This document shows positions 1 to 8,494 of a stretch of DNA of 45,390 bases, one piece after another. Both the position numbers and the translations under genes were made by a program. The notes below the pieces were generated by a model, which saw nothing but the letters and a program-made list of their open reading frames with translations, searched no databases and was not told the origin of the DNA. The stretch comes from an uncultured Mollicutes bacterium (GTDB lineage Bacteria > Bacillota_I > Bacilli_A > RFN20 > CAG-288), in the NCBI GenBank assembly GCA_900539865.1, contig UQDS01000009.1, positions 1-45,390 on the forward strand, given 5' to 3'. The stretch's first letter is position 1. Each line of letters begins with the position of its first letter.

Positions 1-40
1 ATTAAAAAAAAAAATAATTTAATTATAAAAATAGAAATGA

Positions 41-83
41 AAAAAAAAAAAAAAAAATAAAAAAAAGGGGGGGGGGGGGGGGG
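41..83. repeat. Poly-A run followed by a 17-G homopolymer
   Basis: A long A-rich stretch runs into 17 consecutive G residues at 67-83, about 100 bp upstream of the prepilin-like gene. A G tract this long is striking in AT-rich DNA. It could be a slippage-prone (phase-variable) element or a sequencing/assembly artefact at a contig edge. The sequence alone cannot decide between these. Confidence 0.8.
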
Positions 84-186
84 TAGAATGAGTGCAATTA
101 AAGGGCAAGTATATATAACTAGTATTTAGCATGAATATTTTGTCCTTAAATGCAAGTGAAAGCAAACTAACGCAAAGGAGGAAAAA

Positions 187-1509
187 ATGAAACTGAAAAG
201 AAAAAAGGGTTTTACGTTAGTTGAGTTGTTAGTCGTAATTGCTATCTTAGCAATCTTAGCTGCTGTCTCTGTTGTTGGATACTTAGGATTTACCAAGAAA
301 GCCAATTTATCAAATGATCAATCTATGGTCACCCAAATGAATACTGGCTTACAAGGAGAAGAAGCGTTAAACGGAAAATTTGAATACGCTGCTGACTCCA
401 TAAACGCCTTAAATTCTTTGGGCTTTAATGGAAAATACAATGCGTTTACAAGCGGTCATTATTACGGATATAGTTTAGAAAACAATAGAATGTATCTAGT
501 TGATGGCAATGAAAGCAAAGTAATCTTTCCAGAAACTTCGAAGTTAGAAGTAAGTGATCTTTGGTTTTTATGGAACAATGATAGTCAAAGCAAAGTAAAA
601 AATGCTAAGAAATATATTTCCATGGTGAACATTGATGATAAGAGCCCATACTTTAAAGATGTTTTTGTGGATGATACTTATTCTCTTGACTTAGGTGGTC
701 ACTATATTAACGTGGAAAATTCCCCTGTCAAAGTCTCTAACGGAATTGTCATTAATGGTGTGAATGTTGATGATAATAGCGACGTTGTAAAATTAGATAA
801 GGGTGATCAAAGCGAATTGACAGCTGGCGCCACAGTAGAAAATAAAGTATTTGATGCTTCGTTCCAAGATTCCGTATTTAAGTCAGACAATATCACATAT
901 AACAATTGTTTCTTCTATAATTTTAATAACAGCGGTTTTAAACCGACCAATCAAACATTTGAAAACTGCACATTTATCGATTCTGTAAAGTATGTTTTCA
1001 ATTTACAGGGGGATAGTGAATATACAGGAACTTTAAATGTTAGAAATTCAAAATTCATCAATTGCGATAGAGTTTTTAATTTACCTTTAGGCATAAAGGG
1101 TCAAACAAAAGAAGGTGCTACTATCAATATTGTCGGAAATGAATTTTATGGTGTTGTTGGAGCAAATAGAAGCTTTTTCCAATTTAATATTCAAAAAGTA
1201 GGTAAAAACCCCAGTCAAGATTTCGCATATACAAAATTAAATATAACTGACAATAAATTTTATGAATTATCGACTTCTCAGGCTGGAATTGTTACCTTAC
1301 ACGAATCTATAGTAGTAGATAAATTATTGGAAACCTTTAAATTAGATAACATTAATTTTGCAAACAATGAAGTTAGCAGAGAAATTGATGAGAATAAGTA
1401 TATTGTAAATGATGATGGAAAATTAGATAGTCAATTTGATGGATATTGCGCAGCTGAATTTAAAAAGCAACTTACAGAAAAATTTAAAGCAGGTAGTAAA
1501 TTATTCTAA
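187..1509 (+). CDS. Prepilin-like N-terminus on a beta-helix-like surface protein
   Basis: The protein has 440 residues and starts 6 nt after AAAGGAGG. It opens with a basic segment and a class III (type IV prepilin) leader: a cleavage-type Gly8 followed by FTLVELLVV with Glu13 at mature position +5, then a hydrophobic helix to about residue 33. Such leaders are cut by prepilin peptidase PilD/ComC, and the helix anchors the protein in the membrane or a pilus. The rest (about 190-380) is rich in N/F/C motifs such as NNCFFYNFNNSGF, FENCTFIDS and VRNSKFINCDRVFNL, which look like rungs of a right-handed parallel beta-helix. No other pilus or secretion gene is nearby. It is probably a surface-exposed pseudopilin-like protein; its ligand is unknown. 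A 13-bp hairpin terminator lies 92 bp downstream. Confidence 0.7.
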   Translation: MKLKRKKGFTLVELLVVIAILAILAAVSVVGYLGFTKKANLSNDQSMVTQMNTGLQGEEALNGKFEYAADSINALNSLGFNGKYNAFTSGHYYGYSLENNRMYLVDGNESKVIFPETSKLEVSDLWFLWNNDSQSKVKNAKKYISMVNIDDKSPYFKDVFVDDTYSLDLGGHYINVENSPVKVSNGIVINGVNVDDNSDVVKLDKGDQSELTAGATVENKVFDASFQDSVFKSDNITYNNCFFYNFNNSGFKPTNQTFENCTFIDSVKYVFNLQGDSEYTGTLNVRNSKFINCDRVFNLPLGIKGQTKEGATINIVGNEFYGVVGANRSFFQFNIQKVGKNPSQDFAYTKLNITDNKFYELSTSQAGIVTLHESIVVDKLLETFKLDNINFANNEVSREIDENKYIVNDDGKLDSQFDGYCAAEFKKQLTEKFKAGSKLF

Positions 1510-1600
1510 AAACAAATACGGATTGATTTGCTTAAGAAATGAATCTAATATCACTTTAAGTAAGTTATCGGATTTAACAGATAATCAACTTTAAATTGTA

Positions 1601-1634
1601 AAATAGAAGTGACTTTGGTCACTTCTATTTTTTT
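1601..1634 (+). terminator. Rho-independent terminator
   Basis: A 13-bp perfect stem (1601-1613 with 1618-1630) and a TTTG loop are followed by a T run. It lies downstream of the prepilin-like gene. Confidence 0.85.
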
Positions 1635-2042
1635 GATTTTGGTGAAAAAGAGTCTTACTATGTTAGCTCTTTATTCTTTACAGAGAAATACATTTTAAAC
1701 TTTTAACTGACACACGAAGATAAATTGTATGATTGATTTAAAGCGGTTTCATAATCGTTTTTTATCATTATAATTTGAAAAAATTGAAAAACAGTAGATA
1801 AAAAAGAAGCAAAAACGAGTTTGATTTGTAATATTTATTTAGAAAACATGATAACAAAGGAAAAAAAAGAGTAACACAATTTAAAGGTGATGTATAAAAA
1901 ATAATGTTTTTTAGAAAAAAGAAAATAGAAAACAGGAATAACGCCGATACAAAAGGATAAAAGAAATGAAATTTTGTGATTTTTGCTTTTCTGATTTCCA
2001 TATATTATGCTTTTAACCAAACTTTAAAACGCGAGGTGATTT
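1635..2042. other. AT-rich intergenic region, no gene seen
   Basis: Together with 1510-1600 this is a gap of about 530 bp. It is A/T-rich and low in complexity, with no convincing reading frame. A TATAAT hexamer at 1769-1774 lacks a good -35 partner. TTGCTT (1983-1988) and TATGCT (2006-2011), 17 bp apart, are a weak promoter candidate for the lipoprotein gene at 2043. GAGGTGAT just before 2043 is a good ribosome site. Confidence 0.4.
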
Positions 2043-3845
2043 ATGAAAAATCGAATGTCTACTCTCTTATTCTTATCTGTTTTAGCTTTAGGTTCCTGCG
2101 CTCCGAGAACAAGTGAAAGTCCAAGTGAAAGCGCAAAGCCACCGGTTACCACACCCTCAAAAGAGGAAACTACCGGTAGTGAAACACAGCCAGCAATAGA
2201 CCCGTTTGAATTGGCTTTTGCAAAGCTGCAAAGTGAAAATATCTCTTTTGCAAGCGAAACGTATTCTGTCCAGACATCATTGACAAATCCTAATGATACA
2301 CACATCAATTTATTTGGAACGAGAGATGCGTTCTTTGAAAAAGGGAAATATAAATTAAGCGCATATCAGGATGGAACCTTAATCACCGAATTGACATATT
2401 TTGAAGATGAAGAAGGTTATGCGGCATCCAAATATTTGACGTTGATGAATGAAGTACAAGTCACGCGCGGTCCGCAACCGTTTAAGTGGACGCAATCGGT
2501 TTATTATAATTTGTTTGGCGATCTTACCTTAGATCATTTTATTGAAGAAGATGCGACAACATACACTTTAGACTTGACTGTTCCAAATTTTGAACTTTGG
2601 GCAGATTATATTGCGACCTCTTTAACTGGCATGCGAGAGTTTTCTGCAGAGAGTTTAACAATCCTGTTAGATGGTGATCAGATTGAACAAATTGTCATTG
2701 AAGAAAAGACAAGCTCTGACCCGGGAAGTGATTATTCTTATGGACGTAGAATTGTCGCCAAAGTGATGAGTGTTGGCGATGTCGAAATTCAGATGACAGA
2801 GCCTTATAGTCACGATCCTCTCAACGATGATTTATCCACAGCAATTACAGAGTTACAATCTGCGACAAACTATCAGACAACCTTAAAAGCATATCCTTAT
2901 ACTGTCAACGGATTTAGCGATAATTTTGATTTCCAAGAGGTGACACTTATCGATGAAAGCGATGTTTTTACCACAGTTACAAATGATAAAAACCAAGTAT
3001 CTTATCGCGGATATCACACTCATGATGGTGGATATGGTGAGTTTGTCGGAAGTCAAAACGAGCTAGGAGAAATCGCTTTGCTGGAAGAGAAATTTGTGGA
3101 AGGAACGGTGCGTGATTTATTACCTCAACTGCATTTTTCTGGAGACATTTTCCGCTTTGTTAAAGAAGACGCAAATGGTGAAAAAATCTATGAGTTAAGG
3201 GATGCATCACTTACTCCTGTTTTAAAAGAATTGACAATTGGAAGTTATTTGGACACCTATTATGGTGAGGTTCCTATCACTTTAACAACCAAAGAAGGAC
3301 ATTTATTTTCCTTGTCCTTTGATGGCGCGGGTTTAGAGAGCTTCTATAAATATACGATTGAGTTTAGCAACATCAATACTACCACCATCGATCCGCAGGT
3401 GTTTCTCAATTATCAGACAGCAACCAAGGTGACTTCTTATGATGATGAGCGCTTGAACTTTATCTTTGAAGATGACTTGGAAGGGCCGTTTGCTGGTTTG
3501 ACTATGGGATTTGGAGAGTTCTTTGAAATCGCTCTAGCAGGTTCTGTTGAAGTTCCCTTCTACACGACATTTAATCCTTCTAGCGATGAATATTATGGCG
3601 GTATCACAAACACAGGCGACGGCTTAATTTGTGAGATATCTTGTATCATTACAGATACGAGCGGACTTGGCGAGTTCATCGGATCTCTTTATGAATTAGG
3701 ATTTGAAGAAGGGGTGGACCCGACTAACAATTATGAGATGTTATTCACTTCTGGTGATTTGAAAATCGGTATTACGGAACCGATGGAAGGCGATACCATC
3801 GGATTCTTAGACTTCCTTGTTCCGGAAACAAATTTCTTAGCATAA
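2043..3845 (+). CDS. Large secreted lipoprotein of unknown function
   Basis: The protein has 600 residues. A type II signal peptide ends in LALGSC, so Cys19 would be lipidated and the protein anchored outside the membrane. A Ser/Thr/Pro/Glu-rich linker (about 20-52) follows. The body looks like two related beta-rich halves, one starting at LAFAKLQSEN (about 56) and one at AITELQSATNY (about 265), each with alternating strands and acidic turns; a third shorter segment closes the protein. I recognise no catalytic motif. The layout resembles the lipoproteins at 21393-22724 and 22721-24160, so this may be a lineage-specific family. The start follows GAGGTGAT by 4 nt. Confidence 0.75.
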   Translation: MKNRMSTLLFLSVLALGSCAPRTSESPSESAKPPVTTPSKEETTGSETQPAIDPFELAFAKLQSENISFASETYSVQTSLTNPNDTHINLFGTRDAFFEKGKYKLSAYQDGTLITELTYFEDEEGYAASKYLTLMNEVQVTRGPQPFKWTQSVYYNLFGDLTLDHFIEEDATTYTLDLTVPNFELWADYIATSLTGMREFSAESLTILLDGDQIEQIVIEEKTSSDPGSDYSYGRRIVAKVMSVGDVEIQMTEPYSHDPLNDDLSTAITELQSATNYQTTLKAYPYTVNGFSDNFDFQEVTLIDESDVFTTVTNDKNQVSYRGYHTHDGGYGEFVGSQNELGEIALLEEKFVEGTVRDLLPQLHFSGDIFRFVKEDANGEKIYELRDASLTPVLKELTIGSYLDTYYGEVPITLTTKEGHLFSLSFDGAGLESFYKYTIEFSNINTTTIDPQVFLNYQTATKVTSYDDERLNFIFEDDLEGPFAGLTMGFGEFFEIALAGSVEVPFYTTFNPSSDEYYGGITNTGDGLICEISCIITDTSGLGEFIGSLYELGFEEGVDPTNNYEMLFTSGDLKIGITEPMEGDTIGFLDFLVPETNFLA

Positions 3846-3852
3846 AAAATAA

Positions 3853-3886
3853 AATGACCGTCTTTTTGATAAAGAGGCGGTCATTT
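3853..3886 (+). terminator. Rho-independent terminator
   Basis: AATGACCG pairs with CGGTCATT around a 17-nt loop that can extend the stem imperfectly, and a T run follows. It ends the lipoprotein transcript. Confidence 0.75.
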
Positions 3887-3999
3887 TTACTTTGTAGAAA
3901 ATTGTGATATGAGTTTTTTCATTTTAATTTTTAAAATGAAACGTGTTTTAATGACATAAATAGGTGTATATGATAAGATGAAAAAAAGGGAGCGAAAGA

Positions 4000-4515
4000 A
4001 TGACAAAGTTAGAAAAAGAACTTTTGGATGAAGTTTATCGCGATATGGAATATTACAATAATGATTTTTCTTTAGATAAACTTCCTCATATAGAAGCGCA
4101 GAAGAAAGTCTATAATTTTTTAGAAAGTATTGTAGATCATTTTGGAACGAGTGATTATGATTTTGTCTTCGCAATCACAAAATTAGAAGAGAGGCACGGA
4201 AAATTTTTATTGCCTTATTTATTTGAAGTGTTAGATAACTATATCAATTATCCTGATGCTTTTCGACAAGATGTCGCTTATGCTGCGTATCAAAATATTT
4301 CCTTACATTACCGTCGTTACTTTTTAATCAATGAGATGATTGTTTTTCTTAAAGGTCCCTATATTGAAGCGTTTTATGAAGATTTCCCCTATGCGTTAAA
4401 TGTTTTGGGAGATTATGCTTTGATGGAAAACATGCATGACAAAATGTTGTTAATTAACCAAGCGATGCTGAGAAATGTAGAAAGTTTTAAAGAAAAGAAG
4501 CCTTCTTATTTTTAA
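4000..4515 (+). CDS. Helical protein of unknown function, first gene of the TIR-PP2C module
   Basis: The protein has 171 residues, is predicted all-helical, acidic and rich in aromatics (Tyr/Phe), and has no signal peptide or membrane segment. I do not recognise a family. GGGAG lies 7 nt before the ATG. The TAA stop at 4513-4515 is in the same frame as the TIR-PP2C gene. The 18 codons between this stop and the first usable downstream start (GTG at 4570) stay open and read like protein (KFGYPVTGYNPGIKIG). The gene could therefore be a separate partner protein, or the N-terminal part of one large TIR-PP2C protein now interrupted by a nonsense codon. Confidence 0.65.
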   Translation: MTKLEKELLDEVYRDMEYYNNDFSLDKLPHIEAQKKVYNFLESIVDHFGTSDYDFVFAITKLEERHGKFLLPYLFEVLDNYINYPDAFRQDVAYAAYQNISLHYRRYFLINEMIVFLKGPYIEAFYEDFPYALNVLGDYALMENMHDKMLLINQAMLRNVESFKEKKPSYF

Positions 4516-4569
4516 GAGACAAAGTTTGGTTATCCTGTCACAGGTTATAACCCAGGTATCAAAATCGGC

Positions 4570-6441
4570 GTGGTAACATCGACCTGTGCTCTCTTTGAAA
4601 AACTATTTATTCTTGGTTTGCTTGGAAAAGAAAACCCTCAGAAGGAATCCAATAAAGAAGAGGTACATTTAGAAAACTATTCTATAGAAAGATTAATTGA
4701 CTTCATTCGTATAAATGACAGTTATGTAATGGATTATTCTTTGGCGAATGAAGAAAATTTAAATTTAGCAAAAGAGTATGTACAAGAAGCGATTCAAGTA
4801 AATTCTAAATATGCTAAATATCGTTATTTACAGGCACAAATCATTTTTTACAGCAAACTGTTTCACAAAGAAGAAATCGACTTTGATACATTCAAGACAA
4901 TCAAAGAGTTGCTTTCTCTTGCAAAAGCGTTAGAAAACCCGAAAGCGAACGATTATGAAATGAGGGTGAATACCTACGAACAATTTGGTTCTTACGTTCG
5001 ATCTTATATAGAAAAAGGTGGCGTCTACAGCAAAACGGACTTAAAACTGATAAAGATGAAAGACGAAATGCTAAGATATCAAGTCTGTCCACCACCCCAA
5101 TATAGAATCCCTCCGACTGCACGCCCAGGGGAAAATTATGTCTTTGTCAGCTACAGTACAAAAGACTTCAAAAGTGTATATTGCGATTTGATATCTTTCG
5201 CATCAAGAGGAATCAGTTTTTGGTATGATGCCGAGGTGATTCCGGGTGAAAAATGGCAAAGTCCTGTCGAGGAAAAAATTCAGGGGGCTTCTTGTGTCAT
5301 CTGCTATCTAAGTGAGAACTCGTTGAAGAGCGATGCCATCTATAAAGAGATGGAATTGATCAAAAAGTATAAGAAACAAGTCATTTGGATCGATTTGACT
5401 GGTAAAAAGCAAATTTCCAAGATCATCATGCATGTCATGCGGGATTATCCGCTAGAAATTTCAAGTGCAATCACAAGCGATATGTTGAGAAGTATTACAG
5501 AACTTGTGGATGATAATATTGATATTATCTCTAGAGATAAAGATCCGCGTGCTGAAATTCACATCAATCGCATCGAGGATGTATTACAGAAGAAATTCAG
5601 CTGTACATTAAAACAAATTCAAAGCGAACATCTTTCGGTAGCAAATAACAGAAAAGATGAAAATCAGAAACTTTTTAAGCCGAACGAGGATTATGTTATC
5701 GACGACCAAGAAAATCACATCTATATCGTTTTGGATGGTATTTCACGAAAAGCGGAAGAGTATCATAACTTTCATTCTCTCTCGGCAGATGTCAGCGAAA
5801 TTTTTGCAAAAGAGATGCATTCTTATTTGTTAAAAAACAAGAAAGACGTCGTGAAATTCAGCGATGTCAGCATCATGTTAAAAGACGGATTTAAACAGGC
5901 AAATCACGCGGTTCAAATCTACTTAGAAGCACATCAGGAAGAGTGGGTAGGAAAAGAAATCCCGGGATGTGTCGGCATTGTCACATTGCTGATAAACCAG
6001 ACGTTATTTTACGGATCATTAGGTGACTGTGTCGGTGTTCTTTGCCGGGGAGATCAAAAGATTGTCTTCAGCAAAAAACAGACTGAATTTGCTTTCCGCT
6101 ATTTGAATTTAGAAACAGATCGAAAACGCCTGTATGACGAAATTGTCAATCAGCCGCAAGCGCCTTATGGTTATGGAGTGATCAATGGAAATCCCTGTGC
6201 AGTGAAATATTTTGATATTGGATATCTCAAAATAGAAAAAGGGGATATTGTTTATCTGATGAGTGACGGTGTAAGTGACTATATTGAATACAACAAAGTG
6301 AAGACATATAAATATCAGAGCTTACCCCATATTATCCAAGGGTCTAACAGACAAGATGAAGAAATGATGAAACCTTATTTTGATGATAAGTCTATCATTA
6401 AAATCACATTAGATAACAAAGCCATGACTCTAGAGAGGTAA
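4570..6441 (+). CDS. TIR domain-PP2C phosphatase fusion protein
   Basis: The protein has 623 residues from GTG 4570. The start is uncertain: there is no good ribosome site, and the frame is open back to the upstream stop at 4513. Residues 37-170 are helical and TPR-like. A TIR domain follows (about 188-320), with FVSYSTKDF (192-200), the BB-loop-like GISFWYDAEVIPGEKW (214-229) and YKEMEL, where Glu260 aligns with the catalytic Glu of NAD-cleaving TIRs. A PP2C-type Ser/Thr phosphatase domain fills about 365-615, with metal-site motifs NED (372-374), VLDG (387-390), PGCVG (465-469), GSLGD (482-486), SDG (565-567) and FDDKS (604-608). Both domains look intact, so the protein probably cleaves NAD+ or makes a nucleotide signal and removes phosphates. 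The next gene starts 5 nt downstream, with its ribosome site inside this gene's last codons. Confidence 0.8.
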   Translation: MVTSTCALFEKLFILGLLGKENPQKESNKEEVHLENYSIERLIDFIRINDSYVMDYSLANEENLNLAKEYVQEAIQVNSKYAKYRYLQAQIIFYSKLFHKEEIDFDTFKTIKELLSLAKALENPKANDYEMRVNTYEQFGSYVRSYIEKGGVYSKTDLKLIKMKDEMLRYQVCPPPQYRIPPTARPGENYVFVSYSTKDFKSVYCDLISFASRGISFWYDAEVIPGEKWQSPVEEKIQGASCVICYLSENSLKSDAIYKEMELIKKYKKQVIWIDLTGKKQISKIIMHVMRDYPLEISSAITSDMLRSITELVDDNIDIISRDKDPRAEIHINRIEDVLQKKFSCTLKQIQSEHLSVANNRKDENQKLFKPNEDYVIDDQENHIYIVLDGISRKAEEYHNFHSLSADVSEIFAKEMHSYLLKNKKDVVKFSDVSIMLKDGFKQANHAVQIYLEAHQEEWVGKEIPGCVGIVTLLINQTLFYGSLGDCVGVLCRGDQKIVFSKKQTEFAFRYLNLETDRKRLYDEIVNQPQAPYGYGVINGNPCAVKYFDIGYLKIEKGDIVYLMSDGVSDYIEYNKVKTYKYQSLPHIIQGSNRQDEEMMKPYFDDKSIIKITLDNKAMTLER

Positions 6442-6446
6442 GAACT

Positions 6447-8432
6447 ATGCTGAATTTGTTTATATCGATTTTCTTAGGATTGTTCCTGTTAATATTTATT
6501 GCGTTTTTAATAAAAGAAAAGAAATTGTTTTTCAAATATAGCACCATCTTTTATGTTCCTATTCTTATTATTATGTTTGTCATATTTTACTATGGATTAG
6601 ATGTTGAGAATCAGCTTGGACGCATCCACGACTCTTTGAGTAACGCAATCTTGTCTATTACATTTAAAGATAGCTTTGAAGAATTTAACGATGTATATCG
6701 AAATGACTTTTGGTTTGTTGTCAATTACTATATAGGACTTCTCTTTATTGGCTTTATCACTTTTTCAATGGTCATTGATCTTTTCTTCCGCCAAGCGATT
6801 AATTTCTTAAAAGCAAAGTTCATCCTTAATGATACGGTTGTTGTATTGATGGAAGATGATGAAGAAGCAAAGACTTTCTTATCTTCTTTTCGCAATCGTT
6901 ATGTGATCATTGATGAAAAGAATAAGCCATTGGAAAAATATCTTTTGAATAATAATATCGTTTATAAGGTTGGTATCAACAAAAAGCACTTGTTGAAATT
7001 GTCGAAAACAAAAGGTGTCAAATTCATCTCTTTTTTAAAAAATCACGAAAATAAATTGCACGTTTTAGAATTTTTCCAAAGCGTTGACAATAATTGTTAT
7101 CTTGAAATTGACGACGAATTCTCTTTTGCGTTTGAAGAGATGACAATTAAAAATTCTAATATTTTCTTATTTGATAAATATGATTTAATCAGCGACGATT
7201 TTATCATCAATCATCCTATTTCCACTTATCTCAATGACGATATGATCGATCGAAAAACCTGTTTGGTAAAAGAGGATGTCGATATTCACATGTTCATGAT
7301 AGGCATGGGACATGTCAATCGTCATTTATATTTAGAGTTGATTAAAAACAATCAATATGCAAAAAGTGATCATGGCCGTATTCAAACGTATAAAGTGAAA
7401 TATCATCTGTTTAATAAGGATAAAGTTGAAAACAGCAATTTAAATCATAAATTACGTCGTATACGCTATATGAATGTAGATCGGAGTAAATATTATCCTT
7501 GGATAGAAGATTCATTTGAATTTGAGAGTCATATTGAAGATATCAATTCATTCCACTTCTATCAAAAAGTGCATGAGAATATGGCGATGAAGGGATTGAA
7601 TGTCTTTATTGTCAGCTTGGGCGATGATCTATTAAATATCGATATCGCATTGAAATTGAATGATCGCTTGAAGAACTGGGAGTTAGAAGGAAAATACGTA
7701 GTCTTCGTTCGCGTTAAATGCAACGCGAATATCAATTTCAATTTACCGGAGTCGATCGTCTGTTTTGGAAGCGATGAAAAAATATTGAGTAAGGATACAA
7801 TCATCTGCGATCGTTTGCTTGAAATTGCGAAAAAGCGCGCAGCTCTTTATAGTCAAACAGAAGATATTGATGGCAATTGGATGAATTTATCTCTGTCAAA
7901 AAGATTGAGCAACAAAAACAGTGTCTTCAGTCTCATTCACAAATTTGGTTTGTTGGGTTTAAAAATCACCGATAGTAACGAGGAAGAAGGCATTACGAAA
8001 GAAGAGTATTTTGCCTTATATGATAGAGAACAGGATATTCAACGAGATGAGAACAACAAAGTGATTTATCCGCTTGTCTTTTCTCATGAACTAAATCCTC
8101 GCAATGTCATTGCTTATTTAGAGCATAATCGTTGGGTGGTAGACATGTTAACAAAAGGCTATATTCCGATGCCCAAGGAAATGGTACAAGTCAAGGATCA
8201 TGTGCTGTTTAAAGATGATCCGTTTTCTAAACGTCACGCGTGTATCACTAGTTTTGATGGTCTAGATGAGTATTTTGCAGACGCCGCTTCAAAGATTGTG
8301 GCAGATAAAAACATTTCTTATCAAGAGGCTTATGCGCAGGTAGAAAATAAAAAATACGACTATGAAATTATGGATGAAGCGTATCATTTATTGACAAGCA
8401 TCGGATATAAAATCAGCAGGATAGATTCTTAG
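6447..8432 (+). CDS. Membrane protein with TrkA-N/RCK-like and RyR-like domains
   Basis: The protein has 661 residues. Two N-terminal membrane helices (about 2-22 and 33-51), a short amphipathic stretch (52-80) and a third helix (about 88-114) resemble a small channel or anchor; no K+-channel GYG filter is seen. Rossmann-like segments follow: DTVVVLMEDDEEA (129-141), then MFMIGMGHVNRHL (282-294) with the GxGxxxxxL nucleotide-binding pattern of TrkA-N/RCK domains. The C-terminus has a RyR-like (ryanodine-receptor repeat) signature: AYLEHNRWVVDMLTKGYIP (556-574), RHACI (596-600) and a following acidic helix. TrkA-N plus RyR is a known bacterial domain pairing. With the coupled TIR-PP2C gene, this looks like a membrane sensor or effector gated by a nucleotide. 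The substrate and whether it forms a pore are unknown. Confidence 0.7.
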   Translation: MLNLFISIFLGLFLLIFIAFLIKEKKLFFKYSTIFYVPILIIMFVIFYYGLDVENQLGRIHDSLSNAILSITFKDSFEEFNDVYRNDFWFVVNYYIGLLFIGFITFSMVIDLFFRQAINFLKAKFILNDTVVVLMEDDEEAKTFLSSFRNRYVIIDEKNKPLEKYLLNNNIVYKVGINKKHLLKLSKTKGVKFISFLKNHENKLHVLEFFQSVDNNCYLEIDDEFSFAFEEMTIKNSNIFLFDKYDLISDDFIINHPISTYLNDDMIDRKTCLVKEDVDIHMFMIGMGHVNRHLYLELIKNNQYAKSDHGRIQTYKVKYHLFNKDKVENSNLNHKLRRIRYMNVDRSKYYPWIEDSFEFESHIEDINSFHFYQKVHENMAMKGLNVFIVSLGDDLLNIDIALKLNDRLKNWELEGKYVVFVRVKCNANINFNLPESIVCFGSDEKILSKDTIICDRLLEIAKKRAALYSQTEDIDGNWMNLSLSKRLSNKNSVFSLIHKFGLLGLKITDSNEEEGITKEEYFALYDREQDIQRDENNKVIYPLVFSHELNPRNVIAYLEHNRWVVDMLTKGYIPMPKEMVQVKDHVLFKDDPFSKRHACITSFDGLDEYFADAASKIVADKNISYQEAYAQVENKKYDYEIMDEAYHLLTSIGYKISRIDS

Positions 8433-8460
8433 TTGAAAAGTCATACTTCTTTGGTAAAAG

Positions 8461-8494
8461 AAAAAAGCTATCGCTAAATGGCGATAGCTTTTTT
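8461..8494. terminator. Bidirectional terminator
   Basis: A 14-bp inverted repeat, GCTATCGC flanked by A6 on one side and T6 on the other, around a 6-nt loop. It lies between convergent genes (the RyR protein on plus, pgmB on minus) and can end both transcripts. Confidence 0.9.

Noticed and set aside
1768..2020. Two short minus-strand frames of mostly Phe, Leu and Lys
   Set aside because: They are translations of A-rich intergenic DNA, with no ribosome site or protein-like composition.
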